A DNA stretch of 8,310 nucleotides from Actinomycetales bacterium (GCA_012799425.1 JAAZLF010000031.1:1-8310); one strand, 5' to 3'. Shown: positions 1 through 6,477, numbered from the stretch's first letter. Translations and numbers: made by a program. The notes: generated by a model not told the origin, from the sequence alone.

Positions 1-26
1 GAGCGGATCCGCCACGCGCAGCGGGG

Positions 27-1871
27 TCAGGAGTCGCGCGAGAAGGGGTTCTTGCCCTTGCGGCGGCCGCGCGCCGGGCCGCCCTGGGGCGTTCCTCCCG
101 CACCGTCCTGCGGCGGCAGCTGCATCTCGCCGGTGTAGGTCTGCAGGTGCTCGACGACGTGCGCCTCCACCTGGGCCTCCACCTGCGCTTCGACCTGATC
201 GGAGATCTCGCCCGAGTAGCGCTCCATGAACTCGCGCTGGCGCAGGCGTAGCTCGAGCCTCTCGATCACCTTGACCTCCTTGCCCAGCGAGCGCCACAGC
301 GAGATGCACATACCGATCATCACGATCGAGAAGGGCAGCGCGGACAGCAGCGCCAGGGACTGCAGGGCGGTCATCCCCGTGGCCTCCTCGTCACCGGACA
401 GCGAGCTGACCCAGATCAGGGAGGCGGCGATGACGCCGGAGGCCGAGGCCCAGAAGATACGGGTGATCCGCGGCGGGTTCGGGTTGCCCTTGTGGGCGAT
501 CATGTCCATCACGAAGGCGCCCGAGTCGGCGCTGGTGATGAAGAAGATCGACACCAGCACCACGGCGACGCCGGACAGCAGCGTGCCTGCGGGCAGGTGG
601 CTGAAGGTCTCGAACAGTGCGATGTTCGGGTCGATGTCGCCGGTGCCGCCGGTGAAGTCGATGCCCTCCATCACGGCCTTGTAGAGCGCGGTGCCGCCCA
701 TGATCGTGAACCACAGGAAGGTCAGCGCGGTGGGCACCAGCAGCACGCCGGTGATGAACTCGCGCACCGTGCGGCCCTTGGAGATTCGGGCGATGAACAC
801 GCCCACGAAGGGCGACCAGGAGATCCACCAGCCCCAGTAGAAGGTGGTCCAGCTGCTGATCCAGGTGGCTCCTTCCTCCCCGCGGAACGGCAGGGTCTGG
901 AACGACAGCTGCAGGAAGTTCTGCAGGTAGTAGCCCACGTTGGAGACGATGTCCCGCAGCAGGAACAGGGTCGGACCCAGGATCAGCACGGCGACCAGCA
1001 GGATCGCGGCGAGGCCCATGTTGAGGTTCGAGAGGATCTTGATGCCCTTGTCGACGCCGCTCGCTGCCGAGAGGGTCGCCAGTGCCGTCACCACGAGCAC
1101 GATCACGACCTGCACGAGCGTGGAGTTCGGGAGCACCCCGAGGTGATCCAGGCCCGCGGCGATCTGGTTGACGCCGAAGCCGAGCGAGGTGGCGATGCCG
1201 AACAGGGTGCCCACCAGGGCGATGATGTCGATCAGGTCGCCGACCCAGGTGTTGGTGCGCTTGCCGAGGATCGGCTCGAGCGCCCACCGGATCGAGACCG
1301 GGCGGCCCTTGCGGTGGACCGCGTAGGCGACGGCGAGGCCGACCACCACGTAGATGCCCCAGGCGTGCAGGCCCCAGTGCAGGAAGGTCTGGCCCAGCGC
1401 ACGCTCGGCGCGGGCGGGCTCCTCGAGCCCCGCGGCGTTCGGCGGCGCGCCGTTCTCGCTGAAGAAGGTCAGCGGCTCCGCCGCACCCCAGAAGACCAGC
1501 CCGATGCCCATGCCGGCCGCGAAGAGCATCGCGAACCAGGAGAAGACGCTGTATTCGGGCTCGTCGTCATCCTTGCCGAGCCGGATGTTGCCCATGCGGC
1601 TGGCCGCGACCACGATGCCGAAGACCACGAAGACGGTCACGATCAGCACGTAGTACCAGCCGATCGAGTTCACGACGGTGGAGTTCAGCGTCGAGATCGT
1701 CGAGTTGAAGGCATCGGGCAGAACGAGCGCGAACAGCACCGCCAGCAGGATGATCCCGCCGGCGATGAAGAAGACCGGCTTCGACAGCGAGTAGTCGTGC
1801 ACGGGGGCAGGCTGCTCTTCGGTGGGGACGGGGGAGGACGGGGGAGAGTTCGGGGCCGACGACGCGGACAC
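27..1871 (-). CDS. BCCT-family, probably Na+-coupled, betaine/choline-type transporter
   Basis: A 614-residue secondary transporter of the betaine/choline/carnitine family, placed in the cytoplasmic membrane and expected to import a quaternary-ammonium osmolyte. Seen: many hydrophobic segments; the glycine-rich helix AAGMGIGLVFWG at about residues 118-129, the form typical of Na+-coupled members; an aromatic cluster W166/W171/Y174 with the spacing of the BetP substrate box; the family signature WTTFYWGWW at 341-349; and FITSADSG near 445-452, matching the BetP Na+-site Thr/Ser. The N-terminus is Pro/Ser/Glu-rich. The tail after about residue 535 is charged, probably coiled-coil, contains three VEA units and ends in a basic stretch. 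The GTG start at 1871 is chosen because AAAGAGG lies 4 nt upstream. The frame stays open to an ATG at 2033, but that extension is Arg/Gly/Pro-rich and has no family character. Family is confident; exact substrate (betaine, choline, ectoine, proline) is not resolved. Confidence 0.93.
   Translation of the reverse strand: MSASSAPNSPPSSPVPTEEQPAPVHDYSLSKPVFFIAGGIILLAVLFALVLPDAFNSTISTLNSTVVNSIGWYYVLIVTVFVVFGIVVAASRMGNIRLGKDDDEPEYSVFSWFAMLFAAGMGIGLVFWGAAEPLTFFSENGAPPNAAGLEEPARAERALGQTFLHWGLHAWGIYVVVGLAVAYAVHRKGRPVSIRWALEPILGKRTNTWVGDLIDIIALVGTLFGIATSLGFGVNQIAAGLDHLGVLPNSTLVQVVIVLVVTALATLSAASGVDKGIKILSNLNMGLAAILLVAVLILGPTLFLLRDIVSNVGYYLQNFLQLSFQTLPFRGEEGATWISSWTTFYWGWWISWSPFVGVFIARISKGRTVREFITGVLLVPTALTFLWFTIMGGTALYKAVMEGIDFTGGTGDIDPNIALFETFSHLPAGTLLSGVAVVLVSIFFITSADSGAFVMDMIAHKGNPNPPRITRIFWASASGVIAASLIWVSSLSGDEEATGMTALQSLALLSALPFSIVMIGMCISLWRSLGKEVKVIERLELRLRQREFMERYSGEISDQVEAQVEAQVEAHVVEHLQTYTGEMQLPPQDGAGGTPQGGPARGRRKGKNPFSRDS
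162..197 (-). repeat. Three 12-bp units encoding QVEA in the transporter tail
   Basis: Residues 559-570 of the BCCT protein read as three consecutive Q-V-E-A units, followed by H-V. At DNA level they are imperfect 12-bp tandem units, so codon choice has diverged while the peptide is kept. They lie in the predicted helical cytoplasmic tail. Confidence 0.7.
1827..1846. repeat. Perfect 10-bp tandem duplication in the N-terminal coding region
   Basis: GACGGGGGAG occurs twice back to back on the plus strand, at 1827-1836 and 1837-1846. It lies inside the Ser/Pro-rich N-terminus of the BCCT gene. A 10-bp unit is not a multiple of three, so gain or loss of one copy would shift the frame. Confidence 0.7.
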
Positions 1872-1875
1872 GGTG

Positions 1876-1882
1876 CCTCTTT
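1876..1882 (-). promoter_or_regulatory. Ribosome binding site of the BCCT gene
   Basis: On the minus strand AAAGAGG is followed by four bases (CACC) and then GTG at 1871. This decides the start codon of the transporter against the far upstream ATG at 2033. Confidence 0.65.
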
Positions 1883-1916
1883 CCGGAAGGGTGTAGGGAT
1901 GTGCAAGGTCCCCAGC

Positions 1917-1922
1917 ACCGTA
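1917..1922 (-). promoter_or_regulatory. Putative -10 box of the BCCT gene
   Basis: The minus strand reads TACGGT here, fitting TAnnnT. It would start a transcript near 1910 and give a leader of about 40 nt carrying the Shine-Dalgarno. A weak CTGTCC at 1941-1946, 18 bp upstream, is the only -35 candidate. Support is by pattern only. Confidence 0.35.
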
Positions 1923-1975
1923 ACGGCCGACCCCTCGCAGGGACAGGCTGGACGGTCTACTGGGGCCCGAGATAT

Positions 1976-2000
1976 CGCCCGGGCGTGTGCCGTGACACAC
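1976..2000. promoter_or_regulatory. Adjoining palindromes upstream of the BCCT gene (operator candidate)
   Basis: CGCCCGGGCG at 1976-1985 is a perfect 10-bp palindrome. It runs directly into GTGTG-N6-CACAC at 1985-2000, a 16-bp element with perfect 5-bp arms. Both lie 54 to 83 bp upstream of the putative -10 of the transporter, in the 193-bp gap after mtnN. A regulator site is possible, but I cannot name a binding protein. Confidence 0.3.
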
Positions 2001-2029
2001 TACCCGGCGCTCCGGACGTGCTGCGGCGC

Positions 2030-2065
2030 ACACCGTCGCGGGCCATCGCCCGCCCCTCCCGGTGT
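2030..2065 (-). terminator. Compound hairpin at the end of mtnN, candidate terminator
   Basis: Inner arms GCGGGC (2038-2043) and GCCCGC (2048-2053) pair perfectly around a 4-nt loop. Outer arms ACACCG (2030-2035) and CGGTGT (2060-2065) pair across an asymmetric internal loop. The structure starts at the mtnN stop codon. No T-run follows on the minus strand, so it would be a non-canonical terminator or a 3'-end stabiliser. Confidence 0.35.
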
Positions 2066-2814
2066 CAGGCGGCCAGATCTCTGGCGAGCTCCTCGACCGC
2101 GCGTGCAGAGATCTCTGCGACCACGTCCAGCTCCAGATGGAACTGCTGCCCCGCGGCCGGGCCGCACAGGTCCGAGACCGCGCGCAGCGCGACGAAGGGC
2201 ACGCCGAGCGCCTCTGCGGTGCGGGCGCTCGCGGTCGTCTCCATGTCCGCGCTGAGCGCCGCGCGGAACCGCTCGCGCATGGGGGCGGCGATATCGGCGG
2301 TCACGAAGGCGTCACCGGAGAGCATCAGACCGCGGCGCACCCCGCGACCGTCGCCATCGGCGTCGGCCCGCAGCGCGGCCCGCTCCGCCGCGTCCACCCA
2401 GGCGGGGACCGCCTCGAAGCGCTCGGGGCCGCCGGGCACCTGGCCGGGCACATAGCCGAAGGCGGTCGCATCGGCGATGGAGTAGGTGAAGCTCTCACCC
2501 ACGATCAAGGTCCCGACCTCGACGTCCGCCGCGAGCCCACCGCACGAGCCGGCCGCGAGGACCAGCGCGGGGGAGGTGGCGAGGATGCCCCAGGTCGCCG
2601 CCGCCGTGGCGGCGGCGATGCCGATCCCAGTGGTCACCACCACGGTGTCGATGCCGTGCAGGGAACCGCGCACCGCGCTCACCCCGCCGGTGAAGGGGAC
2701 CTCGAGGGTCGTGGCGGCATCGAGCCGGGCATGCAGGGGCGCCGACTCCTCGGGCATCGCTGCGAGCACCAGCACAGGGCCGGGGAAGGGGCGGGGCGAG
2801 GGGGTCGAAGACAT
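2065..2814 (-). CDS. mtnN: 5'-methylthioadenosine/S-adenosylhomocysteine nucleosidase
   Basis: A 249-residue soluble enzyme of the PNP/UDP phosphorylase fold. It hydrolyses the N-glycosidic bond of MTA and SAH to release adenine, clearing SAM by-products. Seen: AMPEE at 19-23 (the family's N-terminal catalytic Glu region), TGIG at 62-65, AGSCGGL at 88-94, ATAFGY near 116-121 followed by GQVPGGP, SGDAF at 166-170, DMET at 190-193 carrying the ribose-binding Met/Glu pair (M191, E192), and D215 in RAVSD, equivalent to the catalytic Asp. E. coli MtnN has a similar ATAFGY/GQLPG block, which is why I prefer this over futalosine hydrolase MqnB, a relative with the same fold. No Shine-Dalgarno precedes the ATG; a TACCCT box ends 6 nt upstream, so the mRNA is probably leaderless. 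The N-terminus is about ten residues longer than in E. coli. Confidence 0.85.
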   Translation of the reverse strand: MSSTPSPRPFPGPVLVLAAMPEESAPLHARLDAATTLEVPFTGGVSAVRGSLHGIDTVVVTTGIGIAAATAAATWGILATSPALVLAAGSCGGLAADVEVGTLIVGESFTYSIADATAFGYVPGQVPGGPERFEAVPAWVDAAERAALRADADGDGRGVRRGLMLSGDAFVTADIAAPMRERFRAALSADMETTASARTAEALGVPFVALRAVSDLCGPAAGQQFHLELDVVAEISARAVEELARDLAA

Positions 2815-2820
2815 GGCTGA

Positions 2821-2826
2821 AGGGTA
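2821..2826 (-). promoter_or_regulatory. -10 box of mtnN, leaderless geometry
   Basis: The minus strand reads TACCCT, then six bases (TCAGCC), then the ATG at 2814. A start 7 nt past the hexamer coincides with the A of the ATG. No -35 motif is recognisable. Confidence 0.5.
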
Positions 2827-2866
2827 CCGGGGCGCGGCGGCGGCCGGCTGTCGCAGGCGCGTTCGT

Positions 2867-2872
2867 TAGGCT
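2867..2872 (+). promoter_or_regulatory. -10 box of the degenerate hydrolase gene
   Basis: TAGGCT at 2867-2872 predicts a transcript start near 2879 and a 47-nt leader that contains the AGGAGG site. The hexamer is identical to those before yccF and the YhhN-like gene. The divergent mtnN -10 is about 40 bp away, so the two upstream promoter halves share the same bases around 2844-2849. Confidence 0.45.
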
Positions 2873-2914
2873 GGTGCCATACGCCAGCGAGGCGGCTCCG
2901 AGAGGGTCGCGGAC

Positions 2915-2920
2915 AGGAGG
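2915..2920 (+). promoter_or_regulatory. Ribosome binding site of the degenerate hydrolase gene
   Basis: AGGAGG is followed by five bases (CAGCG) and ATG at 2926. It is the strongest Shine-Dalgarno in the window and fixes this start. Confidence 0.8.
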
Positions 2921-2925
2921 CAGCG

Positions 2926-3819
2926 ATGGGTCGCATCAAGGACGCCGTGGTGACGGGGGCTCGCGCCGTGCGGCGGATACCGATCCCCGCGACCGTGTCG
3001 CACCAGGCGCTCAGCGAGGCCCGTCGCTCCACACCTCCCGGCCATGTGCTGAAGTCCCACGCGATCGAGCCCGAGATGATCGGCCGCACCCGCACCGTCT
3101 GGCTCGATGAGCACCACGCCGACAACGGCATCATCGTCCATCTCCACGGAGGGGCGTACGTCTCCGGCCCGTTCTCGAGCGACTGGGCGTGGCTGTCCCG
3201 CCAGGTCGACGCCCGCCACTGCGCGGGTCTGATGGTCGACTACCGCAACGCCCCCGACCACCAGCACCCCGTCGGCAGGGACGACGTCGAGGCCGTGCTC
3301 TCGGCCCTCGCGGCCGACGGGCGCCTCCAGGGCCGCTCATGGGCTCTCACCGGCCAGCACTCCGGCGGCGGGCTCGCCTTCGTCGTCGCCCGGCGCCTGC
3401 AGCAGATCCCCGAGATCCCCGCTCCCTCGGCACTGATCGCGATGTCACCCTGGCTGGACCTCGAGCTGACCAACGCCGGGATGACCGAGACCGGCCAGGT
3501 CGACCCCGTGCACGAGCGGCGCCTGCTGCGCGACGCGGCGCGGCGCTACGCCGGGCGCACCGCGCTCGAGGATCCCGACCTCTCGCCGATCAACGAGCGC
3601 CTCGACGGCCTCCCGCCCATCCACCTCAGCGTGGGGATGCGGGATCTGTTCCTCTCCGACGTGCGCGTCGCCAAGCTGCAGCTCGAGGAGAACGACGCGG
3701 ACCTCTCCTACCGCGAGATCAGCGGGCGGCTCGGCCTGCAGCTGATCCCCCGCAAGGGCGAGGACATCGAGCGCCTCCACCGCGAGCAGGCGGAGCTGCT
3801 GGCCCGGGTGCTGGGCTAG
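2926..3819 (+). CDS. Alpha/beta-hydrolase-fold protein (HSL type) with altered catalytic residues
   Basis: A 297-residue cytoplasmic protein of the hormone-sensitive-lipase-like (Abhydrolase_3) group, whose active members are serine esterases. Seen: the oxyanion-hole motif HLHGGAY at 72-78; VDYRNAP at 104-110, a weakened form of the family's DYRLAPE; a nucleophile elbow reading GQHSGGG at 143-149 where the family has GDSAGGG; MRDLFLSD at 238-245, with D240 in the position of the catalytic Asp; and GLQLIP at 270-275 where the family has an F-H-x-x-P-type motif with the catalytic His. By gapless alignment of the elbow, Ser becomes His145 with a Ser one residue later, and the catalytic His becomes Gln272. 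Flanking family residues are kept and the frame is fully open, so this is not an obvious frameshift product. It may be a pseudo-enzyme or use S146 in a shifted elbow. It is divergent from mtnN, and its product has no evident link to it. Confidence 0.82.
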   Translation: MGRIKDAVVTGARAVRRIPIPATVSHQALSEARRSTPPGHVLKSHAIEPEMIGRTRTVWLDEHHADNGIIVHLHGGAYVSGPFSSDWAWLSRQVDARHCAGLMVDYRNAPDHQHPVGRDDVEAVLSALAADGRLQGRSWALTGQHSGGGLAFVVARRLQQIPEIPAPSALIAMSPWLDLELTNAGMTETGQVDPVHERRLLRDAARRYAGRTALEDPDLSPINERLDGLPPIHLSVGMRDLFLSDVRVAKLQLEENDADLSYREISGRLGLQLIPRKGEDIERLHREQAELLARVLG

Positions 3820-3842
3820 CCGGCTCGCCTCTGCTCGGCGCC

Positions 3843-4550
3843 TCAGCTCTCGAGGACCACCAGCGAGGCGCCGGGGGCGCAGGCCGTCCAGCGGCGCGTG
3901 GGCATGGCCCGGACCATCCCGCCGATCAGCAGGGCGTGCCCCACGATGTAGGTGAGCATCACCAGCTCGGTGCTGAAGGCGATCGACGCGCCGGGCAGGA
4001 ACCAGTCCATCGCCAGCAGCGAGCTGGAGACCAGGAACAGGGTGCCGCCGGACCAGGTCATGCCGTTGCCTCCGGCCGAGAGGAAAGCCATCGCCGCCAG
4101 GGCGAGGGCGTAGGCCGCGACGGCCGGCAACAGGGTGCCGGCGCCGTCCGCGCAGGCTACGAACAGCCCGATGATCACTCCGGCGTACGGGATCGCCAGG
4201 GCGATCCGCATCGCGTCACGGGTGCGCGCCCACACCGGATACAGCGCGGCGGAGTAGAAGATCAGCGCGCCCAGGAACCCGAAGACCGTCAGCAGCTGGA
4301 CGGCACCCGGGATCAGCTGGCCGAGCGTGTCAGCGCCCCACGCGCACAGCAGCCCGCCCATCAGCAGCGTGGTGGTGCGCGAGCGCTGCGGTGCGGCCGT
4401 CAGCAGCACGGCCATCAACAGCGGCGCGAACATCGGCTGGGTGACGCGTTTGAGCATCTCGGCATCCGCCAGCAGCGAGCCGATATGGGCTGCCGCCACC
4501 ACGGCATAGGCCACCCACAGGACCTGGTGGACAGAACGGATCGACGGCAC
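3843..4550 (-). CDS. YhhN/TMEM86-family membrane protein (lysoplasmalogenase-like)
   Basis: A 235-residue, strongly hydrophobic protein with about seven or eight predicted membrane helices. Family members include lysoplasmalogenases that cleave the vinyl-ether bond of lysoplasmalogens. Seen: TQPMFAPLL at 37-45, like the family's K-P-x-x-x-P-L element; CAWGADTLGQL at 69-79, like the family's G-D-x-x-L element with D74 kept; GGTLFLVSSSLLAMDWF at 168-184, matching the G-x-x-x-F-x-x-S-D-x-x-L-A block except that the usual Asp is Ser; and TYIVGHALL at 200-208. The start is GTG at 4550. It has no Shine-Dalgarno, but TAGGCT ends 6 nt upstream. The gene follows argS on the same strand after 148 bp and is convergent with the degenerate hydrolase gene, with 23 bp between the stops and no convincing hairpin there. 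Family assignment is good; enzymatic activity is uncertain because of the lost Asp. Confidence 0.72.
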   Translation of the reverse strand: MPSIRSVHQVLWVAYAVVAAAHIGSLLADAEMLKRVTQPMFAPLLMAVLLTAAPQRSRTTTLLMGGLLCAWGADTLGQLIPGAVQLLTVFGFLGALIFYSAALYPVWARTRDAMRIALAIPYAGVIIGLFVACADGAGTLLPAVAAYALALAAMAFLSAGGNGMTWSGGTLFLVSSSLLAMDWFLPGASIAFSTELVMLTYIVGHALLIGGMVRAMPTRRWTACAPGASLVVLES

Positions 4551-4556
4551 CGCTCA

Positions 4557-4562
4557 AGCCTA
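4557..4562 (-). promoter_or_regulatory. -10 box of the YhhN-like gene, leaderless geometry
   Basis: The minus strand reads TAGGCT, six bases (TGAGCG), then GTG at 4550. Transcription starting 7 nt past the hexamer would begin at the start codon itself. Here the leaderless start would be GTG, not ATG. Confidence 0.5.
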
Positions 4563-4603
4563 GGAACCGGCCCCGACCTGGGCCAGGGCGCAGACCGCTC
4601 GCG

Positions 4604-4636
4604 CCGGGCACGGTTGCATAACGTCCGGGCACGTTT
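4604..4636 (-). repeat. 12-bp direct repeat with 21-bp period upstream of the YhhN-like gene
   Basis: On the minus strand AAACGTGCCCGG (4636-4625) is followed 21 bp later by AACCGTGCCCGG (4615-4604), identical at 11 of 12 positions. The copies lie on the same face of the helix, about two turns apart, 42 to 74 bp upstream of the TAGGCT box. This is the layout of an activator or tandem-operator site. Confidence 0.45.
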
Positions 4637-4666
4637 CGGTCACGAAGGCTGACAGCTGTGTGAAAT

Positions 4667-4697
4667 GCCGGAGGCCGCCCCTCAGGGGACATCCGGC
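4667..4697 (-). terminator. Candidate terminator of argS
   Basis: On the minus strand, directly after the argS stop, GCCGGA (4697-4692) pairs with TCCGGC (4672-4667). Inside it CCCC-TGA-GGGG (4688-4678) forms a second stem. ATTTCA follows, which is a short T-run for such GC-rich DNA. The position argues for termination before the separately promoted YhhN-like gene. Confidence 0.5.
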
Positions 4698-4698
4698 G

Positions 4699-6471
4699 TC
4701 ACATCTGTTCAGGCGCGTTCACACCGAGGGCGTCGAGCCCCTCGACCAGCACCCGCTCGGTCAGCTGCGCGAGCGCGAGGCGTCCGGCGCGCAGCTCCGC
4801 GTCGGACTCCTTGAGGATCGGGGAGGCCTCGTAGAAGGAGGTGAACGCCTGCGCGAGGGAGAACAGGTACGCGCACAGCCTGTGCGGCTCGTACTCGGCG
4901 CCGACGGCTTCGAGCGTCGGCCCGAACTCCAGCAGCGCCAGGGCCAGCGCACGCTCGGCGTCGTTCTCGACCCGCGGCGCGGCCGCCGCGGTGATGCCCT
5001 GTGCCTCGGCCTTGCGCCCGATCGAGCGGATCCTCGCCACCGCGTACTGCAGGTACGGGGCGGTGTTGCCGGTCAGGGCGAGCATCCGGTCCAGGTCGAA
5101 GGTGTAGTCGGAGTCGTGCGCGGTCGAGAGGTCCGCGTACTTCACGCCGCCGATGCCGATGTCGTGGGCGATCTGCTCCCGCTCGGCCTCCGGCAGGTCG
5201 GGGCGCAGCTCGTCGATCACGGCGCGGGCCTTGCCCACGGCCTCCTCGAGCAGCGCCATCAGGCGCAGCGAGGAGCCGGAGCGGGTCCGCAGGATCTTGC
5301 CGTCCTCCCCGAGCACGGAGCCGATCTTCACGTGCTGGGCCTCGACGGACTCGGGCAGCCAGCCGGCCTCGCGGGTGCTGGCGAAGACCATCTGGAAGTG
5401 CAGCTCCTGCGCCGAGCCGACCACGTAGGCGATGCGGTCCGCGCCCAGGGTGCCCACCCGGTGGCGCACCGCCGCGAGGTCAGTGGTGGCGTAGCCGTAG
5501 CCGCCATCGGACTTGCGGATGATCAGCGGCAGCGGCTGCTCGTCGCGGCCGGTGAAGCCCTTCGGGAACACGCACAGCGCCCCGTCGGAGATCCGCGCGA
5601 TGCCGTCGGCCTCGAGGTCCTTGCACACCAGCTCGAGCTGGTCGTTGTAGGTCGACTCCCCGGCGAGGTGCTCATCGGTCAGCGTCACGTCGAGCATGTC
5701 GTAGATGCGGTGGAAGTACTGCTTGGACAGGTCCACCAGATTGGTCCAGATACGCAGCGACTCCGGGTCCCCGGACTGCAGGGTGGCCACGCGCCTGCGG
5801 GCGCGGGAGGCGAAGTCGGAGCCCTCGAGGCCGGCGCCGCGGGAGCCCTCCTGCTCGGCGGTGTCGAACTTCGCGCGCGCGGCCTGGTAGAAGGCGTTGG
5901 GGTCGGTGCGCAGCAGGTCCGCCTCGGCGCTGTCCTCGCCCACCTCGAGCAGATGCTCGATGAGCATGCCGAAGGGGGTGCCCCAGTCACCGATGTGGTT
6001 CTGGCGGATCACGGAGTGGCCGAGCTTCTCCAGGGTGCGCACGATCGAGTCGCCCACCACGGTGGTGCGCAGGTGCCCCACGTGCATCTCCTTGGCGACG
6101 TTCGGCGCCGAGTAGTCCACCACCACGGTGTCGGGGTCCTCGGGGGAGGCGACCCCGAGGCGTGCATCGGCCGAGAGCTCGGCGGTCTGCGCCGCGATCC
6201 AGTCGGTGCGCAGGCGGATGTTCAGGAAGCCGGGCCCGGCGATCTCCGGGGTCTCGGCGATGTCCTCGAGGTCGACCACGGCGAGGATCTCGGCGGCGAT
6301 GTCGCGGGGCTTCTTCCCCAGTCGCTTCGCGAGGCCCATCGCCGCATTGCACTGGAAGTCCGCGAACTGCGAGGGGCGGATGATCGGATCCGCCTCGGCG
6401 AACTCGGGCCCGAAGGCGGAGGCGAAGGCTGTCTGGAAACGCTGGGTCAGCGCGATCTCGGGAGCAGGCAT
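4699..6471 (-). CDS. argS: Arginyl-tRNA synthetase
   Basis: A 590-residue class I aminoacyl-tRNA synthetase. It activates arginine with ATP and charges tRNA-Arg; arginine activation in this enzyme needs bound tRNA. Seen: the ArgRS N-terminal (additional) domain at about residues 1-90, ending in GPGFLNIRL; the HIGH-type signature HVGH at 130-133 within SAPNVAKEMHVGHLR; GDWGTPFG at 161-168; YGYATTDLAA at 325-334; GKILRTRSG at 391-399, in place of a canonical KMSKS; NTAPYLQYAVARI at 469-481; and a C-terminal helical DALR anticodon-binding domain ending in PEQM. The ATG at 6471 is chosen because MPAPEIALTQRF begins the family N-terminus. The frame continues upstream to 6879, but through the yccF gene and with no family similarity. 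There is no Shine-Dalgarno; TACGCT ends 6 nt before the ATG, so the mRNA is probably leaderless. All expected signatures are intact. Confidence 0.97.
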   Translation of the reverse strand: MPAPEIALTQRFQTAFASAFGPEFAEADPIIRPSQFADFQCNAAMGLAKRLGKKPRDIAAEILAVVDLEDIAETPEIAGPGFLNIRLRTDWIAAQTAELSADARLGVASPEDPDTVVVDYSAPNVAKEMHVGHLRTTVVGDSIVRTLEKLGHSVIRQNHIGDWGTPFGMLIEHLLEVGEDSAEADLLRTDPNAFYQAARAKFDTAEQEGSRGAGLEGSDFASRARRRVATLQSGDPESLRIWTNLVDLSKQYFHRIYDMLDVTLTDEHLAGESTYNDQLELVCKDLEADGIARISDGALCVFPKGFTGRDEQPLPLIIRKSDGGYGYATTDLAAVRHRVGTLGADRIAYVVGSAQELHFQMVFASTREAGWLPESVEAQHVKIGSVLGEDGKILRTRSGSSLRLMALLEEAVGKARAVIDELRPDLPEAEREQIAHDIGIGGVKYADLSTAHDSDYTFDLDRMLALTGNTAPYLQYAVARIRSIGRKAEAQGITAAAAPRVENDAERALALALLEFGPTLEAVGAEYEPHRLCAYLFSLAQAFTSFYEASPILKESDAELRAGRLALAQLTERVLVEGLDALGVNAPEQM

Positions 6472-6477
6472 GGTCCC

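Noticed and set aside
492..2255. A 587-codon plus-strand open frame opposite the BCCT gene
   Set aside because: Its translation is His/Asp/Gly/Arg-rich low complexity with no motif, the normal antisense shadow of a GC-rich gene, and the other strand encodes a clear BCCT protein.
2065..2814. Futalosine hydrolase (mqnB) instead of mtnN
   Set aside because: Same fold, but the ATAFGY...GQVPGGP block and the DMET/SD pair resemble bacterial MTA/SAH nucleosidases, and no other menaquinone gene is nearby. A family tree would settle it.
3352..3372. GQHSGGG explained by a frameshift or single base error
   Set aside because: The codons GGC CAG CAC TCC GGC GGC cannot become G-D-S-A-G-G by one insertion or deletion, and the frame is conserved on both sides.
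3818..3843. Bidirectional terminator between the convergent genes
   Set aside because: AGCCGGCT at 3818-3825 is a palindrome, but without a usable loop or T-run; the other pairing (GCCG/CGGC) is only 4 bp.
3189..4652. A 487-codon plus-strand open frame across two genes
   Set aside because: It overlaps the hydrolase in another frame and runs antisense to the YhhN-like gene; Arg/Pro/Gly-rich composition and no domain character.
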